A stretch of DNA of 64,000 nucleotides, from the NCBI RefSeq assembly GCF_039522165.1, contig NZ_BAAADE010000002.1, forward strand, positions 558,001-622,000, written 5' to 3'. A program made the translations under genes and the position numbers. The notes below the pieces were generated by a model that made no database searches, was not told the DNA's origin, and saw nothing but the letters and a program-made list of their open reading frames with translations. The number at the start of each line of letters is the position of its first letter. Position 1 is the first letter of the stretch. Source of the DNA: Paenochrobactrum glaciei. GTDB lineage: Bacteria; Pseudomonadota; Alphaproteobacteria; Rhizobiales; Rhizobiaceae. Below are positions 23,894-32,030 of the stretch, piece by piece.

Positions 23894-24294
23894 GATCTGT
23901 TTCCTTTTTAGGCTTTTGCCTTCCGGCTTTACGAATTTTCGTTCGCAATATGCAAACATTTAACGCGTATGTAGCGCTTTTCTCAAAATAGGGAAAGCCT
24001 CAATACGCACCGGATCATACGGTTGGGTATAATCCGGTTTAACTATGTTCATTATAGCGCAGTTCATGCTCAGAGCATTTATAGTGTCTGTTGAGACATT
24101 AAAAATGCTCTCTTCATGGCTTGCGCATTTCATCTATCTGAAAACCGCTACATAGGCTTCAGGATGCGACCTATATAATTGCTGTTTAGCGAATTTGAAG
24201 CAAATTCTAATAAATTATGTCCTTTTTCGCGTGAATTTGATCTTTAGACAAATATAAATTGAACAAAGATGCAAAAGTGAGGCGCTTTAGGCGT
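23894..24294. other. Intergenic region upstream of acpXL
   Basis: About 400 AT-rich bases between the start of acpXL and the end of kdgK (both minus). It should hold the acpXL promoter. The only clear structure is the long hairpin at 24072-24111. No ORF or RNA gene recognised. Confidence 0.6.
24072..24111. repeat. Long near-perfect palindrome upstream of acpXL
   Basis: Two 18-base arms starting AGAGCATTT and ending AAATGCTCT, with one mismatch and one wobble, around a GTTG loop (core TGTCT-GTTG-AGACA). No U-tract follows on either strand, so it is not a classical terminator. It may be an intergenic palindromic repeat or an mRNA 3'-end structure of kdgK; it lies about 180 bases before the acpXL start. 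Confidence 0.6.
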
Positions 24295-25212
24295 TTATCT
24301 CATAAATAAATCGTGAGCTGTCTGCATTGGCATCAGTGCGCCACGACATTCCACAACGCGGGCTGCCACCTGATGCGCTTGTGCTGCGGCTTCCTCTGCT
24401 GTGGCACCTTTCAAACGGGCTGCCAGATAGCCACCATTAAAGCTGTCACCCGCGCCTGTTGTATCAATGGCATTGGCTTTGACGGATGGCACCAGCACCT
24501 GTTTGCCCTCAAACTGCACAATTGCCGGATCGGTGCCGTCTTTAACAATGATTTCCTTAACACCAAGACCTGTGAGGCGCGCAGCGCAAGCCTGACCATC
24601 CGCATCGCCGAAAAGTGCCTGTTCATCCGGCAATGTCGGCAGAGCAATATCACTGCTACGCATTGCTTGCGTGATTAATTCACGGGCAAGATTATGATCC
24701 GGCCACAGGGCGGGACGGAAATTAGGATCAAAAGCAATTTGCGCACCCTCAGCGCGGCATTGTTTGATGACCTCAAGGAAGGACTGGCGGTGTTCAGGCA
24801 AAATAATGGCCAAGGTGATGCCGGAAAAATAGATCATTTTCCGTGTTTTCAGGCTTTCCAGCAGATGGGCAGGATTTTCAGCCAGACGACGGGCAGCAGA
24901 ATCATTACGCCAATAGGTGAAAGAACGCTCGGCTCCGGTCAGTGTGATGGCATAGAGGCCGGGGCGGGCACCTTTGATGATCGGGCTTTTATTGGTGGCA
25001 ATGCCGTTTTCATTGAGAAAAGCCATTTGCTGGTTGGAAAAAGCATCATCGCCAAAGGCGGTAATATAATCGACAGCAAAATCAGGTTGCGTCAATGCGC
25101 GAACATACCAGGCCGTGTTTAACGTGTCGCCGGCAAATCCCATATGCCATTGCGTGTCGTTTTGGCCGGAAAGTTCGATCATACATTCACCGACAGAGGC
25201 AAAGCCGTGCAT
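24295..25212 (-). CDS. kdgK: PfkB-family sugar kinase, probable 2-dehydro-3-deoxygluconate kinase
   Basis: A 305-residue ribokinase-fold enzyme. It opens MHGFASVGECMIELSGQ, the opening typical of KdgK, and holds the PfkB signature DTTGAGDSFNGGYLAARLKG (about 250-269) with the catalytic Asp and anion hole. GDTLNTAWYVRA and YWRNDSAARRL are KdgK-type substrate blocks. KdgK phosphorylates 2-keto-3-deoxygluconate to KDPG, feeding hexuronate/pectin products into the Entner-Doudoroff pathway. It stands alone on the minus strand, divergent from the 2H phosphoesterase-phnM pair. Another PfkB sugar is possible. Confidence 0.82.
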   Translation of the reverse strand: MHGFASVGECMIELSGQNDTQWHMGFAGDTLNTAWYVRALTQPDFAVDYITAFGDDAFSNQQMAFLNENGIATNKSPIIKGARPGLYAITLTGAERSFTYWRNDSAARRLAENPAHLLESLKTRKMIYFSGITLAIILPEHRQSFLEVIKQCRAEGAQIAFDPNFRPALWPDHNLARELITQAMRSSDIALPTLPDEQALFGDADGQACAARLTGLGVKEIIVKDGTDPAIVQFEGKQVLVPSVKANAIDTTGAGDSFNGGYLAARLKGATAEEAAAQAHQVAARVVECRGALMPMQTAHDLFMR

Positions 25213-25347
25213 AATACTACCCTTTTGTATATGTAGTTTTCCCGATTATAATTTTGGATAAGCCTATAAGCGATTATTACACTGCTGTCACCTTCGTCAG
25301 CCTGTCTTATTTAATATGTAAAGGCATCCTTTAGAAAAGGAATCATT

Positions 25348-26067
25348 ATGCGCTACGCTATTTATTTTACGCCTTCCTCCACGGATGCTTTGCTGAAAAT
25401 TGCCAATAATTGGCTGGGGCGAAATGCTTTTACAGGCGAGGCGGTGCGTCGTCCCGCGATCAGTGGCCTGTCGGTTGAAGAGCTGGATAAGATGACGATG
25501 TCCGCGCGGCGTTATGGTTTTCATGCGACCATAAAAGCACCGTTTTATCTGGCACCTGATTACAAGGAAGATGATTTACTGCGCGCATTGATGCATTTCG
25601 CCTCCTCGCTTGCGCCGGTCACATTGCCGCGGTTGAAGATTACAGCGCTCGGCTCTTGTTTTGCTTTGATGCTGAAAGAACCGGTTCCGGCCTTGCAACA
25701 GCTGGCCAATGACACTGTGACAGCATTGGACAAGTTTCGTGCACCTTTAAGTGATGAGGATTTTGCCCGCAGAAACCCGCAATCACTTGCACCTGCTCAG
25801 TTGCGCAATCTGCAACAATGGGGCTATCCTTACGTATTCGACGAATTCCGGTTTCATATGACGCTGACGGATAAAATCGAAGAGCAGGACAGGCCAAAAA
25901 TTGCCGGTATTTTAGATCATTTCTTCGCACCGGTTTTAACCGATAGTGTTGAGATTAATAATCTGGCTTTGTTTGTCGAACCGGAGCCGGGCGCGCCATT
26001 TGAAGTGCATTCTTTGCATCCATTGGCAAAAGTGAAGGTTTCGGCGCCTTTAGCAGGTCAGAGATAA
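25348..26067 (+). CDS. DUF1045 / 2H phosphoesterase linked to phosphonate metabolism
   Basis: A 239-residue protein of the putative phosphonate-operon family (DUF1045), a 2H-phosphoesterase fold. The two catalytic HxT motifs are visible: HATIKAP (about residue 55) and HMTLTD (about 171). The start MRYAIYFTP is typical and follows AAAAGGAATC. The family is usually found in C-P lyase operons, where it may open or hydrolyse a cyclic ribose-phosphate intermediate (not firmly shown). Here it lies 40 bases before phnM and probably forms a two-gene unit with it. Confidence 0.85.
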   Translation: MRYAIYFTPSSTDALLKIANNWLGRNAFTGEAVRRPAISGLSVEELDKMTMSARRYGFHATIKAPFYLAPDYKEDDLLRALMHFASSLAPVTLPRLKITALGSCFALMLKEPVPALQQLANDTVTALDKFRAPLSDEDFARRNPQSLAPAQLRNLQQWGYPYVFDEFRFHMTLTDKIEEQDRPKIAGILDHFFAPVLTDSVEINNLALFVEPEPGAPFEVHSLHPLAKVKVSAPLAGQR

Positions 26068-26107
26068 GCTAAAGGCAATGGTTGGTTATTGAGCAGGATT
26101 GGATAGG

Positions 26108-27244
26108 ATGACGGAAACTGTATTAAAAAATGCCCGGCTTATATTGGCTGATGAAATTGTGTCGGGAGCTGTACAGTTTCGAAATGGGGTGATTACGGAT
26201 ATTTCCAGCAATGGCAGTGCTGTTGGTGAAGATATGGTGGGGGATTATATCACGCCCGGGCTGGTGGAGCTTCATACCGACCATCTGGAAGGCCATTATG
26301 CGCCGCGCCCGAAAGTGCGCTGGAACCCGATTGCTGCCGTACAGGCGCATGATGCGCAGATTGCATCTTCAGGTATTACCACGGTTTTTGATGCGTTGCG
26401 CGTCGGGCTTGATGCGGAAACAGAAATCGGCATCGCGGATATGCGCAAACTGGCGCAAGCGATTAAGCAAGGCGTGCAGGACGAGCGTTTGCGCGCAGAC
26501 CATTTTTTGCATTTGCGCTGCGAAGTATCAGCTGATGATTGCTTGGATGCGTTTCATTATTTCGACAATGAGCCGCTGGTGCGCCTTGCCTCGCTGATGG
26601 ATCATGCCCCCGGTCAACGTCAATTTATGGATGTGGAGACTTATAAGGTCTATTACATGCGTAAGCTGAAAACGAGCGAAGAGGAATTTCGCCGTTATTG
26701 CAATAAGCGGATGGATGATTCTAAGCGTAATTCGGATAAAAACCGTAAAGCGCTTTCAGCACTCTGCCATGAGCGCAATATTATTTTGGCAAGCCATGAT
26801 GATGCAACGCTTGCTCATGTGGAAGAAGCGGTGGAGCAGGGTATTCGTATTGCGGAATTCCCGACCACTCAGGTGGCTGCCGAAGCATCGAAAAAGGCTG
26901 GCCTGTCTGTGTTGATGGGCGCGCCGAATATTGTGCGCGGTGGTTCACATTCCGGCAATGTTGCTGCACGGGATTTGGCCAGCACCGGCAATCTGGATAT
27001 TATTTCATCCGATTATATTCCTTCAAGCCTGATGCAATCGGCGTTTCATCTGACCCTTGATGTGCCGAGTGTATCTTTGCCGGAAGCCATGCGCATGATC
27101 AGCTATAACCCAGCGCAAAAGGTTGGTTTGACTGATCGCGGCGAGATTAAACTTGGCAAACGTGCCGATCTGGTGCGGGTCAAGCTGGTGGATAATATTC
27201 CGATTATCCGCACGGTTTGGCGCGAAGGTTCGCGTGTGATTTAA
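26108..27244 (+). CDS. phnM: Alpha-D-ribose 1-methylphosphonate 5-triphosphate diphosphatase
   Basis: PhnM removes pyrophosphate from ribose-1-phosphonate 5-triphosphate just before C-P bond cleavage. This amidohydrolase-fold protein (378 aa from the ATG after GGATAGG; a TTG nine bases earlier is less likely) has the metal motif VELHTDHLEGH (about 54-64), AAVQAHDAQI, LASHDDATLAHVEEA with further metal ligands, and PTTQVAAEASKKAGLSVLMG. All active-site blocks look intact. The odd thing is the context: none of phnGHIJKL, phnF or a phosphonate transporter lies in the 64 kb window. A split phn locus, or use on another triphosphate ribose compound, are both possible. Followed by a strong terminator. 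Confidence 0.93.
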   Translation: MTETVLKNARLILADEIVSGAVQFRNGVITDISSNGSAVGEDMVGDYITPGLVELHTDHLEGHYAPRPKVRWNPIAAVQAHDAQIASSGITTVFDALRVGLDAETEIGIADMRKLAQAIKQGVQDERLRADHFLHLRCEVSADDCLDAFHYFDNEPLVRLASLMDHAPGQRQFMDVETYKVYYMRKLKTSEEEFRRYCNKRMDDSKRNSDKNRKALSALCHERNIILASHDDATLAHVEEAVEQGIRIAEFPTTQVAAEASKKAGLSVLMGAPNIVRGGSHSGNVAARDLASTGNLDIISSDYIPSSLMQSAFHLTLDVPSVSLPEAMRMISYNPAQKVGLTDRGEIKLGKRADLVRVKLVDNIPIIRTVWREGSRVI

Positions 27245-27318
27245 ATCCGCTTAAAGCTTTAGCCTTTTGCGTTCGGATAATGCGGTTGTAAAACAGCGCT
27301 TAAATTTTATTGCTTTTG

Positions 27319-27357
27319 CTGCCCGCTTATAATGTGTATGAGCGGGCAGTTATTTTT
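27319..27357 (+). terminator. Intrinsic terminator after phnM
   Basis: Stem CTGCCCGCT / AGCGGGCAG with a 13-base loop, then TTATTTTTG. It overlaps the upstream part of the open frame of dusA, showing that frame is not translated from its first start. A TATAAT box at 27363-27368, directly after the hairpin, may be the -10 element of dusA. Confidence 0.85.
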
Positions 27358-27399
27358 GTTGTTATAATCTATATGCAGGCCAGACTGCCGGAGAAAACT

Positions 27400-28482
27400 G
27401 TGTCGTCAATAGCGCAATTATATCAGGCTCAATCAGCATCAGCATCGCAGAACTGGCCGCAAAACTGGCCACGTCTGTCGATCGCGCCGATGCTCGATTG
27501 GACTGACAGACATTGTCGTTTTTTTCATCGCATCCTGACTAAAAACACATTGCTTTATACTGAAATGGTAGTGGCTGATGCCGCTATTCACGGGCGTCGT
27601 GAGTTTTTGCTGGGCTTTGATGACACACAGCATCCGGTTGCTTTGCAGCTTGGTGGTTCTGATCCGAAAAAGCTGGCGGAAGCTGCCAAAATCGGTGCGG
27701 ATTTTGGCTATGACGAGATTAATCTCAATGTGGGTTGCCCGTCTGATCGTGTACAGTCCGGCACATTTGGCGCTTGCCTGATGCAAACACCGGGTGTTGT
27801 CGCAGCTTGCGTCGCGGCGATGAAACAGGCAGTTTCTATTCCTGTGACGGTCAAATGCCGCATTGGTGTGGATGAGCAGGATACGGAAACAGCACTTGGC
27901 GAGCTGGCGCGGTTGACAATCGGTGAGGGCGTGGATGCTTTGTGGGTGCATGCGCGCAAAGCCTGGTTGCAAGGCCTGTCACCAAAAGAAAACCGTGATA
28001 TTCCGCCTTTGGATTATGATCGCGTCTATCGCTTGAAACAGCAATATGGTGCGCAGTTTATCGGCATTAATGGCGGCATCAATAATTTGCAGGAAGGCTT
28101 GGAGCATCTGCAAGCAGTTGACGGGGTGATGATTGGTCGTGCGGCCTATCACAATCCGCTTTTGCTGAGAGAAGCTGATGCACTGCTTTATGGCGATGCG
28201 CATGAGCCGGTAAGCGATGCAGAACTCATTGATGCAATGTGTAACTATTGCGACAGGCATATCGCGTCAGGCGGTAAGCTCAATCAGGTCACACGTCATA
28301 TGGTCGGGCTTTTTGCCGGACAGCCGAGTGCGCGTCGTTTCCGCCAGATATTATCTGTTGAAGCGCCAAAGGCCGGTGCGACCAGCGACGTGCTGCGCGC
28401 CGCCTATCAGGTGATTGTTGAGGCACGTGAAGAGGCCGAGGCGTATGAGTGCGGGCTGGGCGCTCTTAATCCAGCAGAATAA
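27400..28482 (+). CDS. dusA: tRNA-dihydrouridine(20/20a) synthase DusA
   Basis: DusA is an FMN enzyme that reduces U20/U20a in tRNA D-loops. Landmarks: LSIAPMLDWTDRHCRFFHR, LYTEMVVADAAIHG, LNVGCPSDRVQSGTFGACLM with the catalytic Cys, VTVKCRIGVDE, HARKAWLQGLSPKENRDIPPLDY as pieces of the DusA-specific block, and NGGINN. The frame opens at 27310 but that part holds the phnM terminator. I choose GTG at 27400 because GGAGA lies five bases before it and a TATAAT box stands upstream at 27363; ATG at 27373 is the alternative. Its last 17 bases overlap the 3' end of the convergent aspartic protease gene. Confidence 0.92.
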   Translation: MSSIAQLYQAQSASASQNWPQNWPRLSIAPMLDWTDRHCRFFHRILTKNTLLYTEMVVADAAIHGRREFLLGFDDTQHPVALQLGGSDPKKLAEAAKIGADFGYDEINLNVGCPSDRVQSGTFGACLMQTPGVVAACVAAMKQAVSIPVTVKCRIGVDEQDTETALGELARLTIGEGVDALWVHARKAWLQGLSPKENRDIPPLDYDRVYRLKQQYGAQFIGINGGINNLQEGLEHLQAVDGVMIGRAAYHNPLLLREADALLYGDAHEPVSDAELIDAMCNYCDRHIASGGKLNQVTRHMVGLFAGQPSARRFRQILSVEAPKAGATSDVLRAAYQVIVEAREEAEAYECGLGALNPAE

Positions 28483-29170
28483 GCCTGTCGCCACGCACAT
28501 TGAAACCATGCAAGGTTTCTAAAAAACTCATGCCAAGCAAGCTGCCGCGCATCATGTCGGGCTGGGTGACAAGCGCATGCACATTCTCGCGTTTGATATC
28601 GCCGATTTGTAATGTATCAAGGCGCGCATGTGCGGCTTTTGATGTGCCATTGGCGGTCATAATGGGCGCGGTGAAATTGAGGTTGTCGGTGTTAATGCCG
28701 GTTTTTTGTGCATCTTCATATGATAAAACGATTGAAGATGCGCCTGTATCTATCAGAAAATGCACATATTTTCCGTTTACCTTGCCGTTAACTTCAAAAT
28801 GCCCGCCTGAGGATTTTGTTAAAGTTACGGTCAAAGTGCCATCATCGGACAAGCTGGAAATAGCGCTTGCCGGAATAAGCCCTGCCGTGACGCGACTGCC
28901 GATATCCTGCAATTCATAGCGATATTGATAACCGGCGACCAGTGCCAGAATGATCACCGCCCAGATCATCAATTGCCGTACGGAATCGACAAGACTGATG
29001 CCGGAACCAAGCAAGCCGGCAGCAAGTACAATGCCCCAAATGCCCATATAGGCAGCACGAGCAAAAGCATCATTATCATAGCCTGCGGTCATGCCGCTTT
29101 CATGATTGGAAACAAGCAGCAATGTGACCACTGCAATAGCTGCGATAATAATCCAGAGTAAACGACCCAT
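28466..29170 (-). CDS. Membrane-anchored retropepsin-like aspartic protease
   Basis: A 234-residue clan AA aspartic protease of the bacterial TIGR02281 type. The N-terminal 90 residues contain three hydrophobic segments (about 4-20, 41-56 and 66-82), so it is an inner-membrane protein; the protease domain after residue 115 has one catalytic motif FLIDTGASSIVLS and the partner hydrophobic-Gly region (GSLLGMSFLETL). Bacterial members work as single-motif homodimers like retroviral protease; the Rickettsia homologue is active. Substrates are unknown here. The start codon overlaps the stop of the DUF1289 gene (ATGA), and cobS lies just before that, so the three minus-strand genes are probably cotranscribed. 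Confidence 0.85.
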   Translation of the reverse strand: MGRLLWIIIAAIAVVTLLLVSNHESGMTAGYDNDAFARAAYMGIWGIVLAAGLLGSGISLVDSVRQLMIWAVIILALVAGYQYRYELQDIGSRVTAGLIPASAISSLSDDGTLTVTLTKSSGGHFEVNGKVNGKYVHFLIDTGASSIVLSYEDAQKTGINTDNLNFTAPIMTANGTSKAAHARLDTLQIGDIKRENVHALVTQPDMMRGSLLGMSFLETLHGFNVRGDRLILLD

Positions 29171-29388
29171 CAGATATCTTTTGCCTGTAACTGTCTGTGG
29201 CGTGCCGGTAAGAGCGCCAGTACTTCTTCTTTATGGGCTGCACTCATTGTTGACCAGCGTGCAATTTCGTCCAATGTGCGGGCGCATCCCAGACACAGGC
29301 CTGTGTGAATATCCATATTGCAAACCAACACGCATGGCGACGGGGGCGATGAAATGGTTTGCTCCTGATTTGTGTGCATTGTTTCCAT
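29170..29388 (-). CDS. DUF1289 small cysteine protein
   Basis: A 72-residue protein with the DUF1289 pattern: PCVLVCNMDIHTGLCLGCART, i.e. Cys-x3-Cys ... Cys-x2-Cys, followed by LDEIARWSTMSAAHK. The four cysteines suggest a zinc or iron-sulfur site. Function unknown. The stop overlaps the start of the aspartic protease gene. Start may be the ATG at 29388 or the one at 29379, which has GGAAA in front of it. Confidence 0.85.
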   Translation of the reverse strand: METMHTNQEQTISSPPSPCVLVCNMDIHTGLCLGCARTLDEIARWSTMSAAHKEEVLALLPARHRQLQAKDI

Positions 29389-29406
29389 ATTAAAAAGATG
29401 CGCATT

Positions 29407-30189
29407 TCACAGGCTAATAACAAGTGCCAATAATAGCGATAGGACGGTTATTTGTTGGGCAGCGCCAAGTACATCGCCGGTTTGTCCGCCAATTTTGGCA
29501 AGGCTTAAATGGGCAAAGCCCCAAAGGCTGAGGATCGCCACCAGCAAAGCAAAGAGAAATGTCGCGACACTGGCAATTATGGTGAAGCCTATGCCCAAGA
29601 TTCCGACCCCGATAATGAGGGCTGTTTGAGTGGCCTCCAGCGAGGGGGCGCCAATCTTGTCCGATAAACCGCCGGAGCGTGCGGATGGAAGTTTATACCA
29701 GAGGCTCATCATGGCTGCGCGACTGGCTGCTTCAATGGCGATGATTGCCAGAGCTGCCGATTGCGCCCCTGATTTTTCAATGATCGTTGCCAAGAAGATG
29801 GTTTTAAGCCCAATCGTGCCGATAAGCGTAATGGCGGCAAAAGTGCCGATATGGGAATCTTTCATGATTTCCAGCCGGCGCGTCTGTGTTGAGCCGCCAA
29901 AGAAACCATCTGCTGTGTCGCCTAAGCCATCTTCATGCAAAGCACCAGTGATGAAGGCCAAGGTTAAAAAAGTGATGAGTGCCGCGCCCATTGGCGGTAA
30001 GCCCAGCTGGCTGGCAATGATTAAGCTCAAAGCACCGATTGCGCCCAGCACAGCACCGGCAAGCGGAAAAGCGTAAGCGTGATCCTGCAATGATTCGTCC
30101 GATCCGCCATACCAATGCGCCGGCAATGGCAGGCGGCTTAAAAAGCCGAGTGTATGGACGATAGAACGGCTGATCGTTGTTTTTGTCAC
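29407..30189 (-). CDS. cobS: Adenosylcobinamide-GDP ribazoletransferase (cobalamin synthase)
   Basis: CobS joins alpha-ribazole (phosphate) to adenosylcobinamide-GDP, the last step of B12 synthesis, in the inner membrane. The 260-residue polytopic protein shows LGFLSRLPLP, the metal-binding GALHEDGLGDTADGFFGG motif and IMKDSHIGTFAA, followed by many hydrophobic helices. I prefer GTG at 30189, seven bases after GGAG; a second GTG start at 30225 (GAGGTAAA before it) would add 12 residues. It is divergent from cobT, which makes its substrate, with about 110-145 bases between; no cobalamin riboswitch was seen there. Confidence 0.93.
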   Translation of the reverse strand: MTKTTISRSIVHTLGFLSRLPLPAHWYGGSDESLQDHAYAFPLAGAVLGAIGALSLIIASQLGLPPMGAALITFLTLAFITGALHEDGLGDTADGFFGGSTQTRRLEIMKDSHIGTFAAITLIGTIGLKTIFLATIIEKSGAQSAALAIIAIEAASRAAMMSLWYKLPSARSGGLSDKIGAPSLEATQTALIIGVGILGIGFTIIASVATFLFALLVAILSLWGFAHLSLAKIGGQTGDVLGAAQQITVLSLLLALVISL

Positions 30190-30333
30190 GCAGCTTCTCC
30201 GGTCATTTTCAGGACGAATAGTCACTTTACCTCTATAGGCCGTTTGAAAATCGGCTTCAAAGGCTTATAGGAGATCAACAATAAAATTACATCCATCCTG
30301 TTTATTTCCCAAGAGCGACTGGACTGAAAGATT

Positions 30334-31353
30334 ATGAGCACAAGCGGCCTGCCTTTTGATGATTTTCGTGAGCTGATCCGTAACCTGCCGGGGCCTAATG
30401 AAGATGCGGTTGCGCAGGTTAAAGCGCGCGAAGCACAACTTACCAAGCCTGCCGGTTCGCTGGGTCGTATGGAAGAGCTGGTGGAGTGGCTTGCAAGATG
30501 GAGCGGTTTGGGCAAACCGCAGGTTACACGTCCATTGGTAGCGGTTTTTGCCGGTAATCACGGTGTGACTGCGCAAAATATCACCCCTTATCCGGCAAGT
30601 GTCACCGCGCAGATGGTGGAAAACTTTGCTGCCGGTGGCGCTGCTATCAACCAGATTTGCATTGCATATGATCTGGGGCTCAAGGTTTTCGATCTGGCGC
30701 TGGAATATCCAACAGCTGACATCACTGTGGATGCAGCCATGGATGAGCGCAGCTGTGCCGCAACCATGGCTTTCGGCATGGAATCGATTGCTGGCGGCAC
30801 CGATCTTTTGTGCGTTGGTGAAATGGGCATTGGCAATACAACCATTGCAGCGGCGATTGCCTGCGCCCTTTATGGCGGAACGGCTGAAGATTGGGCAGGT
30901 CCCGGCACGGGTTCAACCGGTGAGCTGATGGATCGCAAACTGGCCGCCATCAATAAGGCCATTGCGCTGCATCAGGATCATTTGAAAGATCCGCTGGAAG
31001 TGCTGCGTCGCTTGGGTGGTCGTGAAATTGCGGCAATGGCCGGCGCTATTCTGGCTGCACGCATGGAAAAAATTCCGGTTATCATTGATGGTTTTGTCGC
31101 AAGCTCTGCCGCTGCAATTTTGCATGCGCTTGACGCTTCAGCGATTGATCACTGCATGTTCGGTCATGTTTCTGCCGAGCCGGGTCATCGCCGTATGCTT
31201 GAAAAATTGGGCAAAAAACCATTGCTGGAAATGGAAATGCGCCTTGGTGAAGGCACCGGTGCTGCTTTGGCTGCCGGTATTGTGAAAGCTGCTGCTCTTA
31301 GCCATGCAGGTATGGCAACATTTGAACAAGCTGGCGTAACAAGTTCAAATTAA
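30334..31353 (+). CDS. cobT: Nicotinate-nucleotide-dimethylbenzimidazole phosphoribosyltransferase
   Basis: CobT (CobU in Pseudomonas denitrificans naming) makes alpha-ribazole 5'-phosphate from dimethylbenzimidazole and nicotinate mononucleotide. The 339-residue protein has the usual blocks: TKPAGSLGRMEELVEWLA, FAGNHGVTAQ, MGIGNTTIAAAI, GPGTGS and near the end RLGEGTGAALAA with the catalytic Glu. Divergent from cobS; bluB, which makes its dimethylbenzimidazole substrate, is 2.2 kb downstream on the same strand. It is closed by a terminator shared with the convergent Lrp-type gene. Confidence 0.96.
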   Translation: MSTSGLPFDDFRELIRNLPGPNEDAVAQVKAREAQLTKPAGSLGRMEELVEWLARWSGLGKPQVTRPLVAVFAGNHGVTAQNITPYPASVTAQMVENFAAGGAAINQICIAYDLGLKVFDLALEYPTADITVDAAMDERSCAATMAFGMESIAGGTDLLCVGEMGIGNTTIAAAIACALYGGTAEDWAGPGTGSTGELMDRKLAAINKAIALHQDHLKDPLEVLRRLGGREIAAMAGAILAARMEKIPVIIDGFVASSAAAILHALDASAIDHCMFGHVSAEPGHRRMLEKLGKKPLLEMEMRLGEGTGAALAAGIVKAAALSHAGMATFEQAGVTSSN

Positions 31354-31378
31354 TAGTAATTTCCTAATTAAAATGAAA

Positions 31379-31409
31379 AAAACCGGCTGATATTTCAGCC
31401 GGTTTTTTT
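31379..31409. terminator. Bidirectional terminator between cobT and the Lrp-type gene
   Basis: Stem AACCGGCTGA / TCAGCCGGTT, loop TATT, with A-run before and T-run after, so it works on both strands for two convergent genes. The same ten-base stem recurs at 48295-48320. Confidence 0.9.
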
Positions 31410-31419
31410 AATGATCTGA

Positions 31420-31899
31420 TCAGGAGTTTTCTTTATCGAGAACCATATAATCAAGCGGTAGCTCGGTGGTGTATTTGATCTGCTCCATCGCGAAGGAAGA
31501 GGAGACATCGCGGATTTCGATGCGGTTGATGAGGCGCTTATAGAAAGCGTCATAGGCAGCAATATCCGGCACAGCGACGCGCAAGAGGTAATCAATATCG
31601 CCGCTCATGCGGTAAAATTCGATCACTTCCGGAAATTCCTGCACCACTTCTGAAAAGCGCTTCAGCCATTCATTGCTGTGCGAATTGGTGCGAATGGAAA
31701 CAAACACAGTCACACGGGCATTGATTTTAGCCGGATCAAGGATCGCAACGCGCCGTTTGATGATGCCGTCTTCTTCTAACTTCTGGATACGGCGCCAGCA
31801 AGGGGTGGTGGACAGCCCGACCTTTTTAGCAACATCTGCAACCGCAAGGGTTGCATCTTCTTGCAGCAAACGAAGAATTTTTCTGTCAAGCCTGTCCAT
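31420..31899 (-). CDS. Lrp/AsnC family transcription regulator
   Basis: A 159-residue Lrp-type regulator. Start MDRLDRKILRLLQEDATLAVADVAKKVGLSTTPCWRRI is shown here only as landmarks: DRKILRLLQED (helix 1) and VADVAKKVGLSTTPCWRRIQ (the helix-turn-helix, about 22-41). The rest is the RAM/ACT-like ligand domain (VFVSIRT, GDIDYLLRVAVPDIAAYDAF). Such proteins form octamers that respond to amino acids. Nothing in the context fixes its ligand; the neighbour genes are cobT (convergent) and an uncharacterised UDG-like gene 131 bases upstream on the same strand. Confidence 0.93.
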   Translation of the reverse strand: MDRLDRKILRLLQEDATLAVADVAKKVGLSTTPCWRRIQKLEEDGIIKRRVAILDPAKINARVTVFVSIRTNSHSNEWLKRFSEVVQEFPEVIEFYRMSGDIDYLLRVAVPDIAAYDAFYKRLINRIEIRDVSSSFAMEQIKYTTELPLDYMVLDKENS

Positions 31900-32030
31900 G
31901 CGCTCAATTTCCCTTAAACGAAACCCATATTATCATTTGTGCAGTTTCTTTGAAACTTGATACTCTTATGGAGAGCATAAGGCAAAAAGAACAGCAAATA
32001 AATTCTACTATTCGCTATATATGTAGAACT

